Assembly: GCF_048320135.1 (NCBI RefSeq)
Contig: NZ_CP182947.1
Location: 4,092,001 to 4,156,000 of the forward strand
DNA: 64,000 nt
Direction: 5' to 3'
Source of the DNA: Ideonella_A sakaiensis_A
Lineage (GTDB): Bacteria; Pseudomonadota; Gammaproteobacteria; Burkholderiales; Burkholderiaceae_C
A program made the translations under genes and the position numbers. This document shows positions 52,008 to 60,419 of this stretch, piece by piece (the stretch's first letter is position 1; each line of letters starts with the position of its first letter). Under the pieces are notes generated by a model, which made no database searches, was not told where the DNA came from, and was given only the letters and a program-made list of their open reading frames with translations.

Positions 52008-53291
52008 TCATTCCAGCGGAAGCGGTGCGCGTGAGGCGACGTCCTTCGGCCAGACGGTGGCCTTCCTGGTCCCGCCGTCTTGCCATTGAGCGACCAGCGA
52101 CTGCGCGCCGATGTTGCGTCCGTGGCCGTCAAACTCGATCGAGCGGAACGGCGCTATGGTCGCCTCGCCGGGAATCTTGAGGGTCCGCAGAGCTTGGCGA
52201 ATCGACTCGCGGTCGATCTTGCCACCCGGGGCCTTGAGCGCACTCTCGATTACGGCGCGGGCGGTATAGGCGCCCCGGTAGCACATCGAGGCGTAGCTGC
52301 TCGGGATCGTACCGAATTTCTTCTGATAGGCGTCAACGAAACGCTTGGCTCGCGCCAAGTCGGGGTTGAAGTAGTCGACCGTGCTCAAGCGAAGTTTCTG
52401 CACGAATGCAGGGTCGACAAGGGTGGGGATGCGGGGGTCGCCTGGGCCACCGCCGACACCCACGACATAGGGCGTGAAATTGATTTGTTGCAGAGCCTTC
52501 ACGCCGGCCACCACATCTTCAGTGTAGCCAGCCCAGACGACGATGTCGGGCCCTGCCTGCTCCACTTTCTTCACTTGTGGCAGCAGGTTGCGCTCGGCGC
52601 GGTTGTAAGAAACCTCGATCACCGGCGTCAACCCTTTGTCCTTTAACAGCTTTCGCGAGGCATCGATGGTGAGCGAGCCTCGCGGGCTGTCTTCGAACAG
52701 AAAGGCGAATTTGACCGGCTTGCCAGCACGCTGAGACACCAAGTGCTCGACAAACGAGGCAACTGCGCGCGCCTCGTCATCGCCGGTGATCTGGTCCGAG
52801 AAATACCAACTGTAGCCGCGATTGAGTATGTCAGCGGCGGCCGCTGCCGAATTGAGGTAGGGAACCTTGAACTGCTCTGCAAACTGCGCGCCAGCGGCAG
52901 TCGCTGCGCTGACTTCGCAGCCGAGCACGAAAGGCGCGTTTTCCAGTCGAGCGAGGCGCTCAAGTTCGCGTCGCATCACGTCGGGTTTGCCCTGGGTATC
53001 AACAATCTTCAGTTCCAGTTTGCGGCCGAGTACGCCGCCGTCCTCGGCGATGTGCTGCATTGCGATGTCCAGCGACTTGACGGTATCCTGCCCAATCACG
53101 GAGGTCGCACCGCTGAGCGGCGTGACGACCGGAATGACAATCGGCGTCGTGTCGGCCGCCCAAACTGGCGCGGACGCGCCTAGCAAGACCGCGCCTGCCA
53201 GCAGGCTTCGCAAGATCGACATCAACAAACAAGGCGACTTGCCCGTGGACGGTCGGACGTTAAGCGAATCGTGCAAGCATGAGATGTTCAT
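52008..53291 (-). CDS. ABC transporter substrate-binding protein, LivK/HAAT family
   Basis: A 427-residue periplasmic type I binding protein. ATG 53291 is favoured because GAGGAGA lies about 5 bases upstream; ATG 53222 would begin directly at the signal peptide core but has no clear ribosome site. The core LLAGAVLLGASAPVWA is followed by the mature start ADTTPIVIPVVTPLSG. VLGCEVSAATAAGAQFAEQ and YSWYFSDQITGDDEARA are typical. It heads the ABC operon, and operator copy D lies about 240 bases upstream. Ligand not predictable. Confidence 0.87.
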   Translation of the reverse strand: MNISCLHDSLNVRPSTGKSPCLLMSILRSLLAGAVLLGASAPVWAADTTPIVIPVVTPLSGATSVIGQDTVKSLDIAMQHIAEDGGVLGRKLELKIVDTQGKPDVMRRELERLARLENAPFVLGCEVSAATAAGAQFAEQFKVPYLNSAAAAADILNRGYSWYFSDQITGDDEARAVASFVEHLVSQRAGKPVKFAFLFEDSPRGSLTIDASRKLLKDKGLTPVIEVSYNRAERNLLPQVKKVEQAGPDIVVWAGYTEDVVAGVKALQQINFTPYVVGVGGGPGDPRIPTLVDPAFVQKLRLSTVDYFNPDLARAKRFVDAYQKKFGTIPSSYASMCYRGAYTARAVIESALKAPGGKIDRESIRQALRTLKIPGEATIAPFRSIEFDGHGRNIGAQSLVAQWQDGGTRKATVWPKDVASRAPLPLE

Positions 53292-53324
53292 CTCGTCTCC
53301 TCGGTCTTAGTGAGCCGACGACCT

Positions 53325-53395
53325 GGGTGCGACCAGGAAGGCTGTCGTTGATGACGTGGCGCTGAATCGTATTCTCGGTACTGCGCGCCAAGGTC
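53325..53395 (-). pseudogene. Remnant of an acyl-CoA dehydrogenase 3' end
   Basis: In one minus-strand frame this stretch reads RSTENTIQRHVINDSLPGR, resembling the C-terminus of the next acyl-CoA dehydrogenase (EGTNQIQRNIISDSLLGR). At base level 26 positions from 53340 match 53706 onward with four differences. No start or upstream part remains. It suggests that an acyl-CoA dehydrogenase gene, or a duplicate of the one at 53683-54840, once preceded the ABC operon. The match is short. Confidence 0.5.
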
Positions 53396-53531
53396 ATTTC
53401 TGCGTGTACTCCAGTCATCAATCTTCAAGCGCAGAGCCAAGCTGCGATTCAAAAGCCGTTGACGACTGAATTCGCATCGCACCGGGGTGGGCGGAGTGCA
53501 TGCGACTCGCAACTGGATGGACACATTGTAT

Positions 53532-53549
53532 CGTACGATCGTTAGTTAG
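53532..53549. promoter_or_regulatory. Operator-like motif, copy D
   Basis: CGTAC-GATC-GTTAG-TTAG in the 391-base gap upstream of the ABC receptor gene, containing the perfect palindrome ACGATCGT. The right half GTTAGTTAG equals that of copy C. The rest of the gap holds the acyl-CoA dehydrogenase remnant near 53325-53395 and no other gene. Confidence 0.55.
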
Positions 53550-53682
53550 GTTATGCGGGTTTCTCTTTACGCGCAGCCAGGCATGTTATCTATGACAGAG
53601 AGCGGGTAAGATATGCGCCGCCCGGCCGACATCGAGAACGCCGAGACTGCCGGCGGACTTCTCACTTCCTCGACATGGTCAG

Positions 53683-54840
53683 TCAGCGCCCCGGACGACC
53701 CAGCAGGCTGTCGCTGATGATGTTGCGCTGGATCTGGTTGGTGCCCTCGATGATCTGCAGCACCTTGGCGTCGCGGAAATAGCGGTTGATCGGGTATTCC
53801 GACGAGATACCCGAGGCACCGAAGAGCTGCACCGCATCAGTCGCGACGCGCATCGCGGTGTCGGAGGCGAAGCACTTCGACATTGCAGCGATAGGTGCGA
53901 GTTCGATGCCTGACGCACCGCTGTCGACCATCGATGCCGCGTGGTAGACGAGTTGCCGTGCGGCCTCGGTCTGCACGGCCATGTCTGCCAACATCCAGCG
54001 GATACCCTGGTTTTCGCTCACCTTGCGGCCCCAGGTCACCCGGTTGCTGACGAACTCGATGCTGTGATCGATTGCGCCTTGCGCTAGACCGACACCTCGC
54101 GCACCGATCAGCGGGCGACTCTTGTTGAAGGCCTCCATGACATCCTTGAAGCCGCGTCCGTCCTCGCCCAGGCGGTTGGCCTCCGGCACGAACACATCGT
54201 CCAGGAACAAGGGGCATGAAGGCACGCCGCGCGCGCCCATCTTGTCTTCCTTGCGGCCAATCGTGAAGCCTTTCGAACCACGCTCGACGATGAACAGATT
54301 GATGGCGCGAGCACCGTCGCCGTCACCTGTCTTGGCAGCGACCAGAATGAAATCGGCCAGCGGAGAATTGGTGCACCAGATTTTCGAGCCGCTGATGCGG
54401 TAACCGCCATCGCAGCGCTTTGCGCGGGTTCGGATGCCGGCGACATCGGACCCGCTTTGCGACTCGGTGGTGGAGAAGGCGGCCCGCATGTCGCCGGCAG
54501 CCAACGGGCCAAGCAGTCGCTGCTTCTGTTCGCCGTTGCCAGCTGCAAGGATGGCGCCAAACGGTACCCACTGAACGACCAGCAGGTAGGCTGTGTTGTA
54601 GCAGACGCGGCCCAGTTCCTCGAGGGCAACCGAGGCCGCGAGCATGCTGTCGCTGCCACCGTATTCCTTCGGAAACGGAATCGTGAACAGGCCGACCTCG
54701 CGCAGCAGGTCGAACATGTCCTGCGGGTACTCGGCAGTGCGGTCGATGTCGGCGGCACGCTGCGCAACTTTTTCGCGCGCCAGTCGTCGCACCAGATCAC
54801 GAATCTGGAGTTGGTCTTCGTTCAGGGTATAGGCGTTCAT
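53683..54840 (-). CDS. Acyl-CoA dehydrogenase
   Basis: A 385-residue acyl-CoA dehydrogenase. Flavin segment: AAFSTTESQSGSDVAG (Ser where Pro is usual in TEPxxGSD). Middle domain: YRISGSKIWCTNSPL. The C-terminal IIEGTNQIQRNIISDSLLG has the catalytic Glu of short/medium-chain enzymes in EGT. Of the enzymes in this window it is closest to the classical type. The MaoC-like gene lies 34 bases upstream in the same direction. Confidence 0.9.
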   Translation of the reverse strand: MNAYTLNEDQLQIRDLVRRLAREKVAQRAADIDRTAEYPQDMFDLLREVGLFTIPFPKEYGGSDSMLAASVALEELGRVCYNTAYLLVVQWVPFGAILAAGNGEQKQRLLGPLAAGDMRAAFSTTESQSGSDVAGIRTRAKRCDGGYRISGSKIWCTNSPLADFILVAAKTGDGDGARAINLFIVERGSKGFTIGRKEDKMGARGVPSCPLFLDDVFVPEANRLGEDGRGFKDVMEAFNKSRPLIGARGVGLAQGAIDHSIEFVSNRVTWGRKVSENQGIRWMLADMAVQTEAARQLVYHAASMVDSGASGIELAPIAAMSKCFASDTAMRVATDAVQLFGASGISSEYPINRYFRDAKVLQIIEGTNQIQRNIISDSLLGRPGR

Positions 54841-54874
54841 TCTCGCTCCTTGCAGGTGCCGGGCAGCAACCGGG

Positions 54875-55345
54875 TCAATTCGGACCCGTGTTACGGCACT
54901 TGATCATGCGCATCGGCGTGTAGGTGATGGCCAGCGTGCCGTCGTGCTTGACAATCTTGTTGCGCGTGCGCACCAGCCCGCGACCCGGGCGGCTCTTGCT
55001 CAGGCGGGCCTCGATCACCTCGCACTCGACATGGATCGTGTCGCCGGCGAAGACCGGGTTGTGCACCTTGAGTTCCATGTCGAGGAAGGCATAGCCGGTG
55101 TGCTGCATCGTTGCATGCACGAGCAAGCCCTCGGCGAAGGTGTAGGCAAGTGCGCCGGGTGCGACGCGGCCCTTGATATCGGATTCGGCGCGGAGGAATT
55201 CGAGGTCAGTGAACAACACCTCGGTCATCCCGGTGACGGTGACAAAATTGACGATGTCGGGTTCGGTGACGGTGCGCGCGACGGTCCGGAATTTGCGCCC
55301 AACGGGCAGATCTTCGAAGTGCAGGCCGATGCCGAGGGTTTCCAT
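54875..55345 (-). CDS. MaoC-like hotdog protein
   Basis: A 156-residue MaoC-domain protein: RTVARTVTEPDIVNFVTVTG, then GRVAPGALAYTFAEGLL, then AGDTIHVECEVIEARLSKS. As in the proteins at 5890-6378 and 24486-24947, the usual hydratase NPxH loop is replaced (GMTEVLFTD), so the canonical His is not seen. It is probably co-transcribed with the acyl-CoA dehydrogenase that follows. A decayed TRAP permease end lies upstream. Confidence 0.77.
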   Translation of the reverse strand: METLGIGLHFEDLPVGRKFRTVARTVTEPDIVNFVTVTGMTEVLFTDLEFLRAESDIKGRVAPGALAYTFAEGLLVHATMQHTGYAFLDMELKVHNPVFAGDTIHVECEVIEARLSKSRPGRGLVRTRNKIVKHDGTLAITYTPMRMIKCRNTGPN

Positions 55346-55394
55346 GATTCAGAGTCCTTTGATGGAAAAATGAGTTCGCAGGAATGGCCTGCGC

Positions 55395-55558
55395 TCAGGG
55401 TGCGACGATGAAAGTGATGATTTGCGGATACGCGGTGAGCAGCGCCACCGTCGGCATGTCAGCGATCACGAACGGCCATACGAAAAGATGGTGCCGATCG
55501 GAATAGCCGGACGGGCGCCGCTGAAATTGTGAAATTGGCGCCTGTGCGCGCTTCGACA
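55395..55558 (-). pseudogene. Remnant of a TRAP DctM permease C-terminus, frameshifted
   Basis: One minus-strand frame reads APISQFSGARPAIPIGTIFSY. After a single frame change near 55480 another reads VWPFVIADMPTVALLTAYPQ and continues to a TGA at 55395. Together they form a normal DctM ending (PxGTIFRGVWPFxxADxxxxALL...FPQ). The rest of the permease and its DctQ and receptor genes are absent. The remaining bases of the 414-base gap (to 55759) show no gene. Confidence 0.65.
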
Positions 55559-55759
55559 TGTTTTACAAGTTCTCCACAAGGGCGGCAGTCAACGTGGCGG
55601 CCAGACGAGTGAGCAGTGAGCTCGGGGATGAGAGCAGAAATTTGTTCACGGTATGTTGTGCCCGCCGGGTGGGTTGGAGAATGGTGTGAATTCGACTTCT
55701 TGCCTTTGAGACGGGCCACTGCATGGGGAGGGTGCATCTGTGCGCGTGTACACTGGACA

Positions 55760-56578
55760 TCAGCGGGCGATCTGATCCATCAGTGCGTCGGACAGCGTCG
55801 GATATCTGGCCTCGGGTGGCAGCATCGGAACGCGCTTGCCGTTCGGACGTTCGACCAGCCACGGCTGGATGCGACAAGCCGGCCTCTGTCGAGCGGCGTC
55901 GATTGCGCTCGTAACATCGGCCGATTGCGCCAGCAACGCAAGGTTTGAAAGGGTCGGGAAGATGAGCGTACGTCGGCGCTGCTCGCATTCACGCAGGGCG
56001 TCCAGCGGACGGATCCAGAATGAATCGACTGCTTCGAAGCCATCATGCCGGGCCAGTTGTTCGACCGGCGCTGCAGCGATGAAAAAATGGGTGTCGAATC
56101 GCTTCGGCGAGTGTTCTGGCGTCACCCAGTGCGCGAACGGTTGCAAGACATCGCCGGCGATCTGCAGCCCTTCCTCGCAGACCATGTCGACGAAGGCACC
56201 TCCGCCGCTGGCAATTGCTTCCTTCCAGCGCTCATGCACAGCACCCAGGCGCGGGCTGCCGAGCAGGCTCTGGTCGCCATCCTGCCGCGCCAGTAGCAAG
56301 CCGCTTTCCTCATAGGTTTCGCGGATCGCGGCGACCCGTATGGCGACCTGCTCGTCCTGCAGCCCGGCCATCCCGCAGATCCGAGGCAGCAGCCTTGGAT
56401 CTCGGTCCGACACGGCCACTTTGCCGCCAGGGAAGACAGCCGCACCGCTGGCGAAATCGATTGCATGGTGGCGCACTACCAGCAGCACTTCCATTCCCTC
56501 GATGCCGTCGCGCAGCAAGACGACGGTGGCGGCGATCGCTGGTACCGCGATCGTTGGCGGGGGCAGCGGAGTTGTCAT
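55760..56578 (-). CDS. NUDIX hydrolase, NUDT19-like
   Basis: A 272-residue NUDIX protein from ATG 56578; an ATG at 56596 is an alternative. The NUDIX box is split in the NUDT7/NUDT19 manner: FPGGKVAVSDRD, then RVAAIRETYEESGLLL with the metal-binding REXXEE. Proteins of this group often cleave CoA or acyl-CoA diphosphate bonds, giving 4'-phosphopantetheine and adenosine phosphates. In a region full of acyl-CoA enzymes, turnover of trapped CoA esters is a plausible role; not proven by sequence. Confidence 0.82.
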   Translation of the reverse strand: MTTPLPPPTIAVPAIAATVVLLRDGIEGMEVLLVVRHHAIDFASGAAVFPGGKVAVSDRDPRLLPRICGMAGLQDEQVAIRVAAIRETYEESGLLLARQDGDQSLLGSPRLGAVHERWKEAIASGGGAFVDMVCEEGLQIAGDVLQPFAHWVTPEHSPKRFDTHFFIAAAPVEQLARHDGFEAVDSFWIRPLDALRECEQRRRTLIFPTLSNLALLAQSADVTSAIDAARQRPACRIQPWLVERPNGKRVPMLPPEARYPTLSDALMDQIAR

Positions 56579-56690
56579 TTCAAACCTGCAATCCATGCGA
56601 CCGTAGCTGCTGATGCGGTAGGTTGATTGCTGTGAATGATCATTGGCGGGTCTGTGGTATTGCGGTGGATTGGACTCGCTCGGTGGGGTT

Positions 56691-58133
56691 TCAATGGCGC
56701 TGCTCGCGCACAGGCTGGCAGGCCAGAAGACCCGCCAGTGGCGAGAGATCTGGCAACTCCTCGATCCGGCTGGTCAAGTCGAGTACTTCATCGATCGTGC
56801 TCTGGTCCAGCGTGGGGCTGGCCAAGCTGCGGAACTTGGCCTCAAGGCGATCCTGCTGTACGGCCAGATCGGTGGCGGGGGTGCCACTGTCGTGCTGCTG
56901 CCGCAGGGTCTGGCCGCCGTTGGTTTCTATCTCGACTTCGGCTCGGGTGAGGTCGCTGCATTCGCCTATCAGAACGACGCGCACCTGCTGGCGCAGGCCC
57001 AGCAGCACGGGGTTATTGGCGTTGCTGTCGCTGTAACTGGCTATGTCCGCAGTGTCGACGCCAGCAATTGCCATCGCAACGCTCTGCGCAAGGCTGAACT
57101 TGGATTCGAGTCCGGTGTGCGGCGCTGCGATGTTGCACACACCATCAGAGACGGCGGACACGCGAACCACGATGCGTCGCACATCGGACGGCATCAACCG
57201 GTACTGATCGCGCAACTGACAAGTCGCGTCGATGGCTGCATGTGTGCCATAGCAGGCAGCATGGTATTTGAACAAATTGTTGCGCAGGTGAAGGCCGCTG
57301 GCCGGGCGCTGCAGGGCCGCTTCGGGATTGAAGTCGGGCCCGTGGGTGGCTGCAAAGCCCTGCATCGCTTCGATGGCGTCGCTGCGGCTGGTGAAGCCGC
57401 GGACCGCGAGCTGCGCCGCCATCAGGCCGTCCGCACTGGCCTTGCCGGCATGCAGCGGCTTGCACATCGTGCCGAACATGGCCTTCAGGCCCGCTGCCGA
57501 GGTGGCTGCAATGCCCAGCGCGGTGGCGGTGTCATCGGCATCCAGTTGCAACAGGCGAGAGCATGCCGCCGCGGCGCCAAAGGTCCCGATCGTGCCAGTG
57601 GAATGAAAACCTAGCGCGTAGTGGCCGGGCGAGACCGCTGCGCCGATACGGCACAGCGTCTCGTAGCCGGCGACGAACGCCGTCATGAAATCCGCGCCGC
57701 TGGCGCCCCTGGCTTCGGCTAGCGCGAGCAGAGCAGGTGTCAGGGTCACCGTAGGGTGGCCGGTGAACGCCATGTTGACGTCGTCGTAGTCGAGCGCGTG
57801 CGAGGCCGCACCGTTGATGAGGGCGGCCTGCCGGCAACTGGTGGCGAAGCCATGGCCGATCACGGTGGCTTGCTGGTAACCGCCCTGTTCGCGTGCTTCT
57901 TCGGCGAGCATGTGAGTCAGAGGCTCACGGGCGCCAACCAAGGTGACGGCGATCCAGTCCAGCAGACACTGGCGCACTAGCGTGCGGACATCGGCGGGCA
58001 GGTCGACGAAGGTCCAGGCTGCGTTGTCGGCTGCCAGCGTCGCCGTGAGCGACGCGCAACCCGTTCCGGGCCTGATGGCCGCCATCGGCGAGGCGGGTTG
58101 CCAGAGGTTTGGGTGCGGTGCGGTGTGGATCAT
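56691..58133 (-). CDS. MmgE/PrpD family protein
   Basis: A 480-residue protein of the MmgE/PrpD family, which includes 2-methylcitrate dehydratase and aconitate-decarboxylase-like enzymes. Characteristic segments are CLLDWIAVTLVGA near residue 70, NGAASHALDYDDVNMAFTGHPTVT with the conserved HALDYDD and GHP, and KPLHAGKASADGLMAAQLA. The start at 58133 lies 4 bases after the hydratase stop with AAAGGA upstream. Substrate likely a tricarboxylate-like or branched hydroxy acid, but the family is broad. Confidence 0.87.
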   Translation of the reverse strand: MIHTAPHPNLWQPASPMAAIRPGTGCASLTATLAADNAAWTFVDLPADVRTLVRQCLLDWIAVTLVGAREPLTHMLAEEAREQGGYQQATVIGHGFATSCRQAALINGAASHALDYDDVNMAFTGHPTVTLTPALLALAEARGASGADFMTAFVAGYETLCRIGAAVSPGHYALGFHSTGTIGTFGAAAACSRLLQLDADDTATALGIAATSAAGLKAMFGTMCKPLHAGKASADGLMAAQLAVRGFTSRSDAIEAMQGFAATHGPDFNPEAALQRPASGLHLRNNLFKYHAACYGTHAAIDATCQLRDQYRLMPSDVRRIVVRVSAVSDGVCNIAAPHTGLESKFSLAQSVAMAIAGVDTADIASYSDSNANNPVLLGLRQQVRVVLIGECSDLTRAEVEIETNGGQTLRQQHDSGTPATDLAVQQDRLEAKFRSLASPTLDQSTIDEVLDLTSRIEELPDLSPLAGLLACQPVREQRH

Positions 58134-58137
58134 GATG

Positions 58138-58899
58138 TCATCGTCCTTTCCATTGCGGTTTGCGCTTCTCGCGAAACGAACGGGGGCCTTCGAGTGCATC
58201 TTCACTGAGGTACACGGAATCGAACGCGCGGTGCGATGCGCGCAGCGCCGCTGTACGTCCCATTTCAGTCGACATGCGCACCATTTCCTTCGCACCTCGC
58301 ACAGTCAGCGGAGCGTTGACGGTGATGCGGGCAGCCAGTTCCCGGGCACCTTCCAGTGCCTGGCCTTGCGGCACGACGCGGTTGACGTAGCCGAGTTCGT
58401 AGGCGCGCCGCGCCGACAGCGGGTCGCCGGTCATGGCGACCTCCATCAGGATGCGCTGCGGCAGCATGTGGATCAACGGCGATGCCCATGGCATGCCGCG
58501 GCCTACCCGGCCTTCGGTGATGGCGAACTTGGCCGTTTCGTCTGCCACACACAGGTCGCACATCTGTGCCAACAGCCAGCCGCCGGCATAGGCGTAGCCC
58601 TGTACCGCGGCGATCACCGGCTTCGTCACTTCGATGTTGTCACCCAGTACGGGCATGAAATTCTTCGGTGGAATGCGCAGCTGTGTGTCGGCTGCCTCGA
58701 CCAGATCCATACCGGCGCAGAAGGTGTCGCCGGTTCCTGTCAGAATGGCAACCTGTGCGCTGTCATCGCGCTCGAACCGAGGCCAGATCTCGAAGAGCGC
58801 TTCGCGCACGGCGCGGTTGATCGCGTTCTTGCGCTGCGGACGGTTGATGGTGATGACGGCTACGCCGTTGGTGACTTCATATAGCAGTTCGTTGCTCAT
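58138..58899 (-). CDS. Enoyl-CoA hydratase/isomerase family protein
   Basis: A 253-residue crotonase-fold protein. Oxyanion segments: FCAGMDLVEAAD and VQGYAYAGGWLLAQMCD. FAITEGRVGRGMPWASPLIH carries a Glu at the first catalytic position. The C-terminal FREKRKPQWKGR is typical. It overlaps the IclR gene by 4 bases and precedes MmgE/PrpD, so the three probably form one operon controlled by the IclR protein. Confidence 0.85.
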   Translation of the reverse strand: MSNELLYEVTNGVAVITINRPQRKNAINRAVREALFEIWPRFERDDSAQVAILTGTGDTFCAGMDLVEAADTQLRIPPKNFMPVLGDNIEVTKPVIAAVQGYAYAGGWLLAQMCDLCVADETAKFAITEGRVGRGMPWASPLIHMLPQRILMEVAMTGDPLSARRAYELGYVNRVVPQGQALEGARELAARITVNAPLTVRGAKEMVRMSTEMGRTAALRASHRAFDSVYLSEDALEGPRSFREKRKPQWKGR

Positions 58900-59741
58900 G
58901 CTTTGCCGTTGGTTGGTGTGTGGAACTGAGTTTGTTGCGCGCGGTATCCGAGCGCCTGCGAGAGTTGCTCCGCGCAGTCAATTGCGACGCGGGTCAGACG
59001 TTCGGCCGCAGCCTTGCCGCGTTCGAGGGGCGCGCCCACGACGATTGCGGCATTGACCTGTGAGTTGGGTTCAAAGATCGGAGCGGCGAAGCCGGCTACA
59101 TCTGGCGTCACCTCGCCGATCGTCGAAGCATGTCCTGTCGCCTGGATGCCGGCGATGATCCGCTCCAGCTGGCGGCGATTGGTCACTGTCTTGTCAGTCA
59201 AGGCGCGCAGGCTGGCGCTGCTCAGGTATTCGCGGCGCCAAGGTTCGTCTTGAAAGGCCAGCAGCACACGACCCGCCGCGGTGGCGAATAGCGGACGCGT
59301 CGTGCCGACAGGAACCATGTAGCGAACCGGCTTGTGGCTCTCGAGAATCTGCGTGTAGGTCAGCCGGCCGGCGCTGCGGTCGATCACCGCCAGCAATACG
59401 GTCTCGCCGGATTGCGCACGCGCGTCGAGCAGGAATGGAGTTGCAACTATTGCCAGCGAGCGCGCAGCCACCAGTGCGGCGCCAAGGACGAATGATTCGG
59501 GGCCGGGGCGGTACAGGGATTCGTGTCGCTGCACAAAGCCTTCGGCAGTCAGCCCATGCAGCAGGGAGTAAAGGCTGGTCTTTGGGACACCGATTTGAGC
59601 CACCAGTTGCGCCAGTGTCAGACCGTCCGGTTGATCGGCCAGCAGGCGCAGTACGCGCAGCACCCGAGCCGGGGCCATCGGTGCCGTTTCGCCGCGACGC
59701 GACGGGCTGATTGAGTTGGGCAAAGCGATCGAGGGCAGCAC
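58896..59741 (-). CDS. IclR family transcriptional regulator
   Basis: A 281-residue regulator. The N-terminal winged helix-turn-helix is seen at about residues 25-80 (RVLRVLRLLADQPDGLTLAQ, then VPKTSLYSLLHGLTAEGFV). The C-terminal effector-binding domain includes PLFATAAGRVLLAF and FAAPIFEPNSQVNAAIVVGA. IclR proteins often control catabolic operons and sense pathway acids. A long perfect palindrome lies 20 bases upstream of its start, so autoregulation is likely. It is the only transcription factor encoded in the window. Confidence 0.9.
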   Translation of the reverse strand: MLPSIALPNSISPSRRGETAPMAPARVLRVLRLLADQPDGLTLAQLVAQIGVPKTSLYSLLHGLTAEGFVQRHESLYRPGPESFVLGAALVAARSLAIVATPFLLDARAQSGETVLLAVIDRSAGRLTYTQILESHKPVRYMVPVGTTRPLFATAAGRVLLAFQDEPWRREYLSSASLRALTDKTVTNRRQLERIIAGIQATGHASTIGEVTPDVAGFAAPIFEPNSQVNAAIVVGAPLERGKAAAERLTRVAIDCAEQLSQALGYRAQQTQFHTPTNGKA

Positions 59742-59760
59742 GAAGACTAGATTCCAGTGT

Positions 59761-59792
59761 GTTCCAATATCGGAACAACTGTTCCGATATTG
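59761..59792. promoter_or_regulatory. Probable IclR operator, 13-base perfect inverted repeat
   Basis: CAATATCGGAACA (59765-59777) and TGTTCCGATATTG (59780-59792) are exact inverted complements separated by AC. An overlapping imperfect repeat, GTTCCAATATCGGAAC, covers 59761-59776. The element begins 20 bases upstream of the IclR start, a usual position for autoregulation in that family. Confidence 0.7.
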
Positions 59793-59919
59793 TTCACCCT
59801 ACCAGCGTGTTTGACACGTGTCATGAGGGTAATCCCGTCCTGGGGCGTATCTTTCCTGCGCTCCCGCTCAATGAGCGCACTCCGTCTTGCTGGCTGGCTG
59901 GAGTTCAATCCCTTGCTGG

Positions 59920-60411
59920 GCCAGAGCACGCCAGTTGCCTTGTGCGGTGGCGCAGCCTTGCCGTTCTGATTGACGAACTGCCCTTCCGCCAACGCAATGC
60001 CGCGCCCGAGGCGCACGACGAGGCCATGCGCAGCGAAGGAATCGCCGCGGGCCACGTCGAGATAAGTCATCGTCAGAGTGATCGTGAAAGTGCGCAATTC
60101 GCGCGTCGATCTGGCTCGTCTCGGGCAGGGCAAGCAATTCCGAGATAATCGAGTAGCCAAGGGCGAAAAATGACGCCCCCGTGTTTAGCACTTTGGTGGC
60201 ATCACCGCCGCCGCCGCGCTGGGCCGCGCCGGCTTGCGCAACGCGGATGGATACTTCGCCGGCAGCGTGCTCCTCGACCTGCAGGCCCTGGGGCGCGCAT
60301 GAAGGCGTCTTCGGCACAGTCGCACTTGATGGAATCAATGACAGTGCGGGAGGTGTCGGGTTTCATTTCGAAGTTCTGTCGTTCATCCAGTGGAAGAGTG
60401 CCGTGACCCAA
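59920..60411 (-). pseudogene. Decayed PaaI-type thioesterase
   Basis: Pieces of a hotdog thioesterase appear in more than one minus-strand frame. LQVEEHAAGEVSIRVA and NTGASFFALGYSIISELLAL lie in one frame (about 60120-60300). ITLTMTYLDVARGDSFAAHG and VRLGRGIALAEGQFVNQNGK lie in another (about 59923-60085). Read together they follow the fold: first strand, HGG helix (degraded to NTGAS), central strand, last strands and an ATG-type end (KATGVLW). At least one frameshift separates the pieces, and no intact start or stop is clear. It fills most of the 735-base gap between the IclR gene and the next plus-strand gene. Confidence 0.65.
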
Positions 60412-60419
60412 CCATCAAA

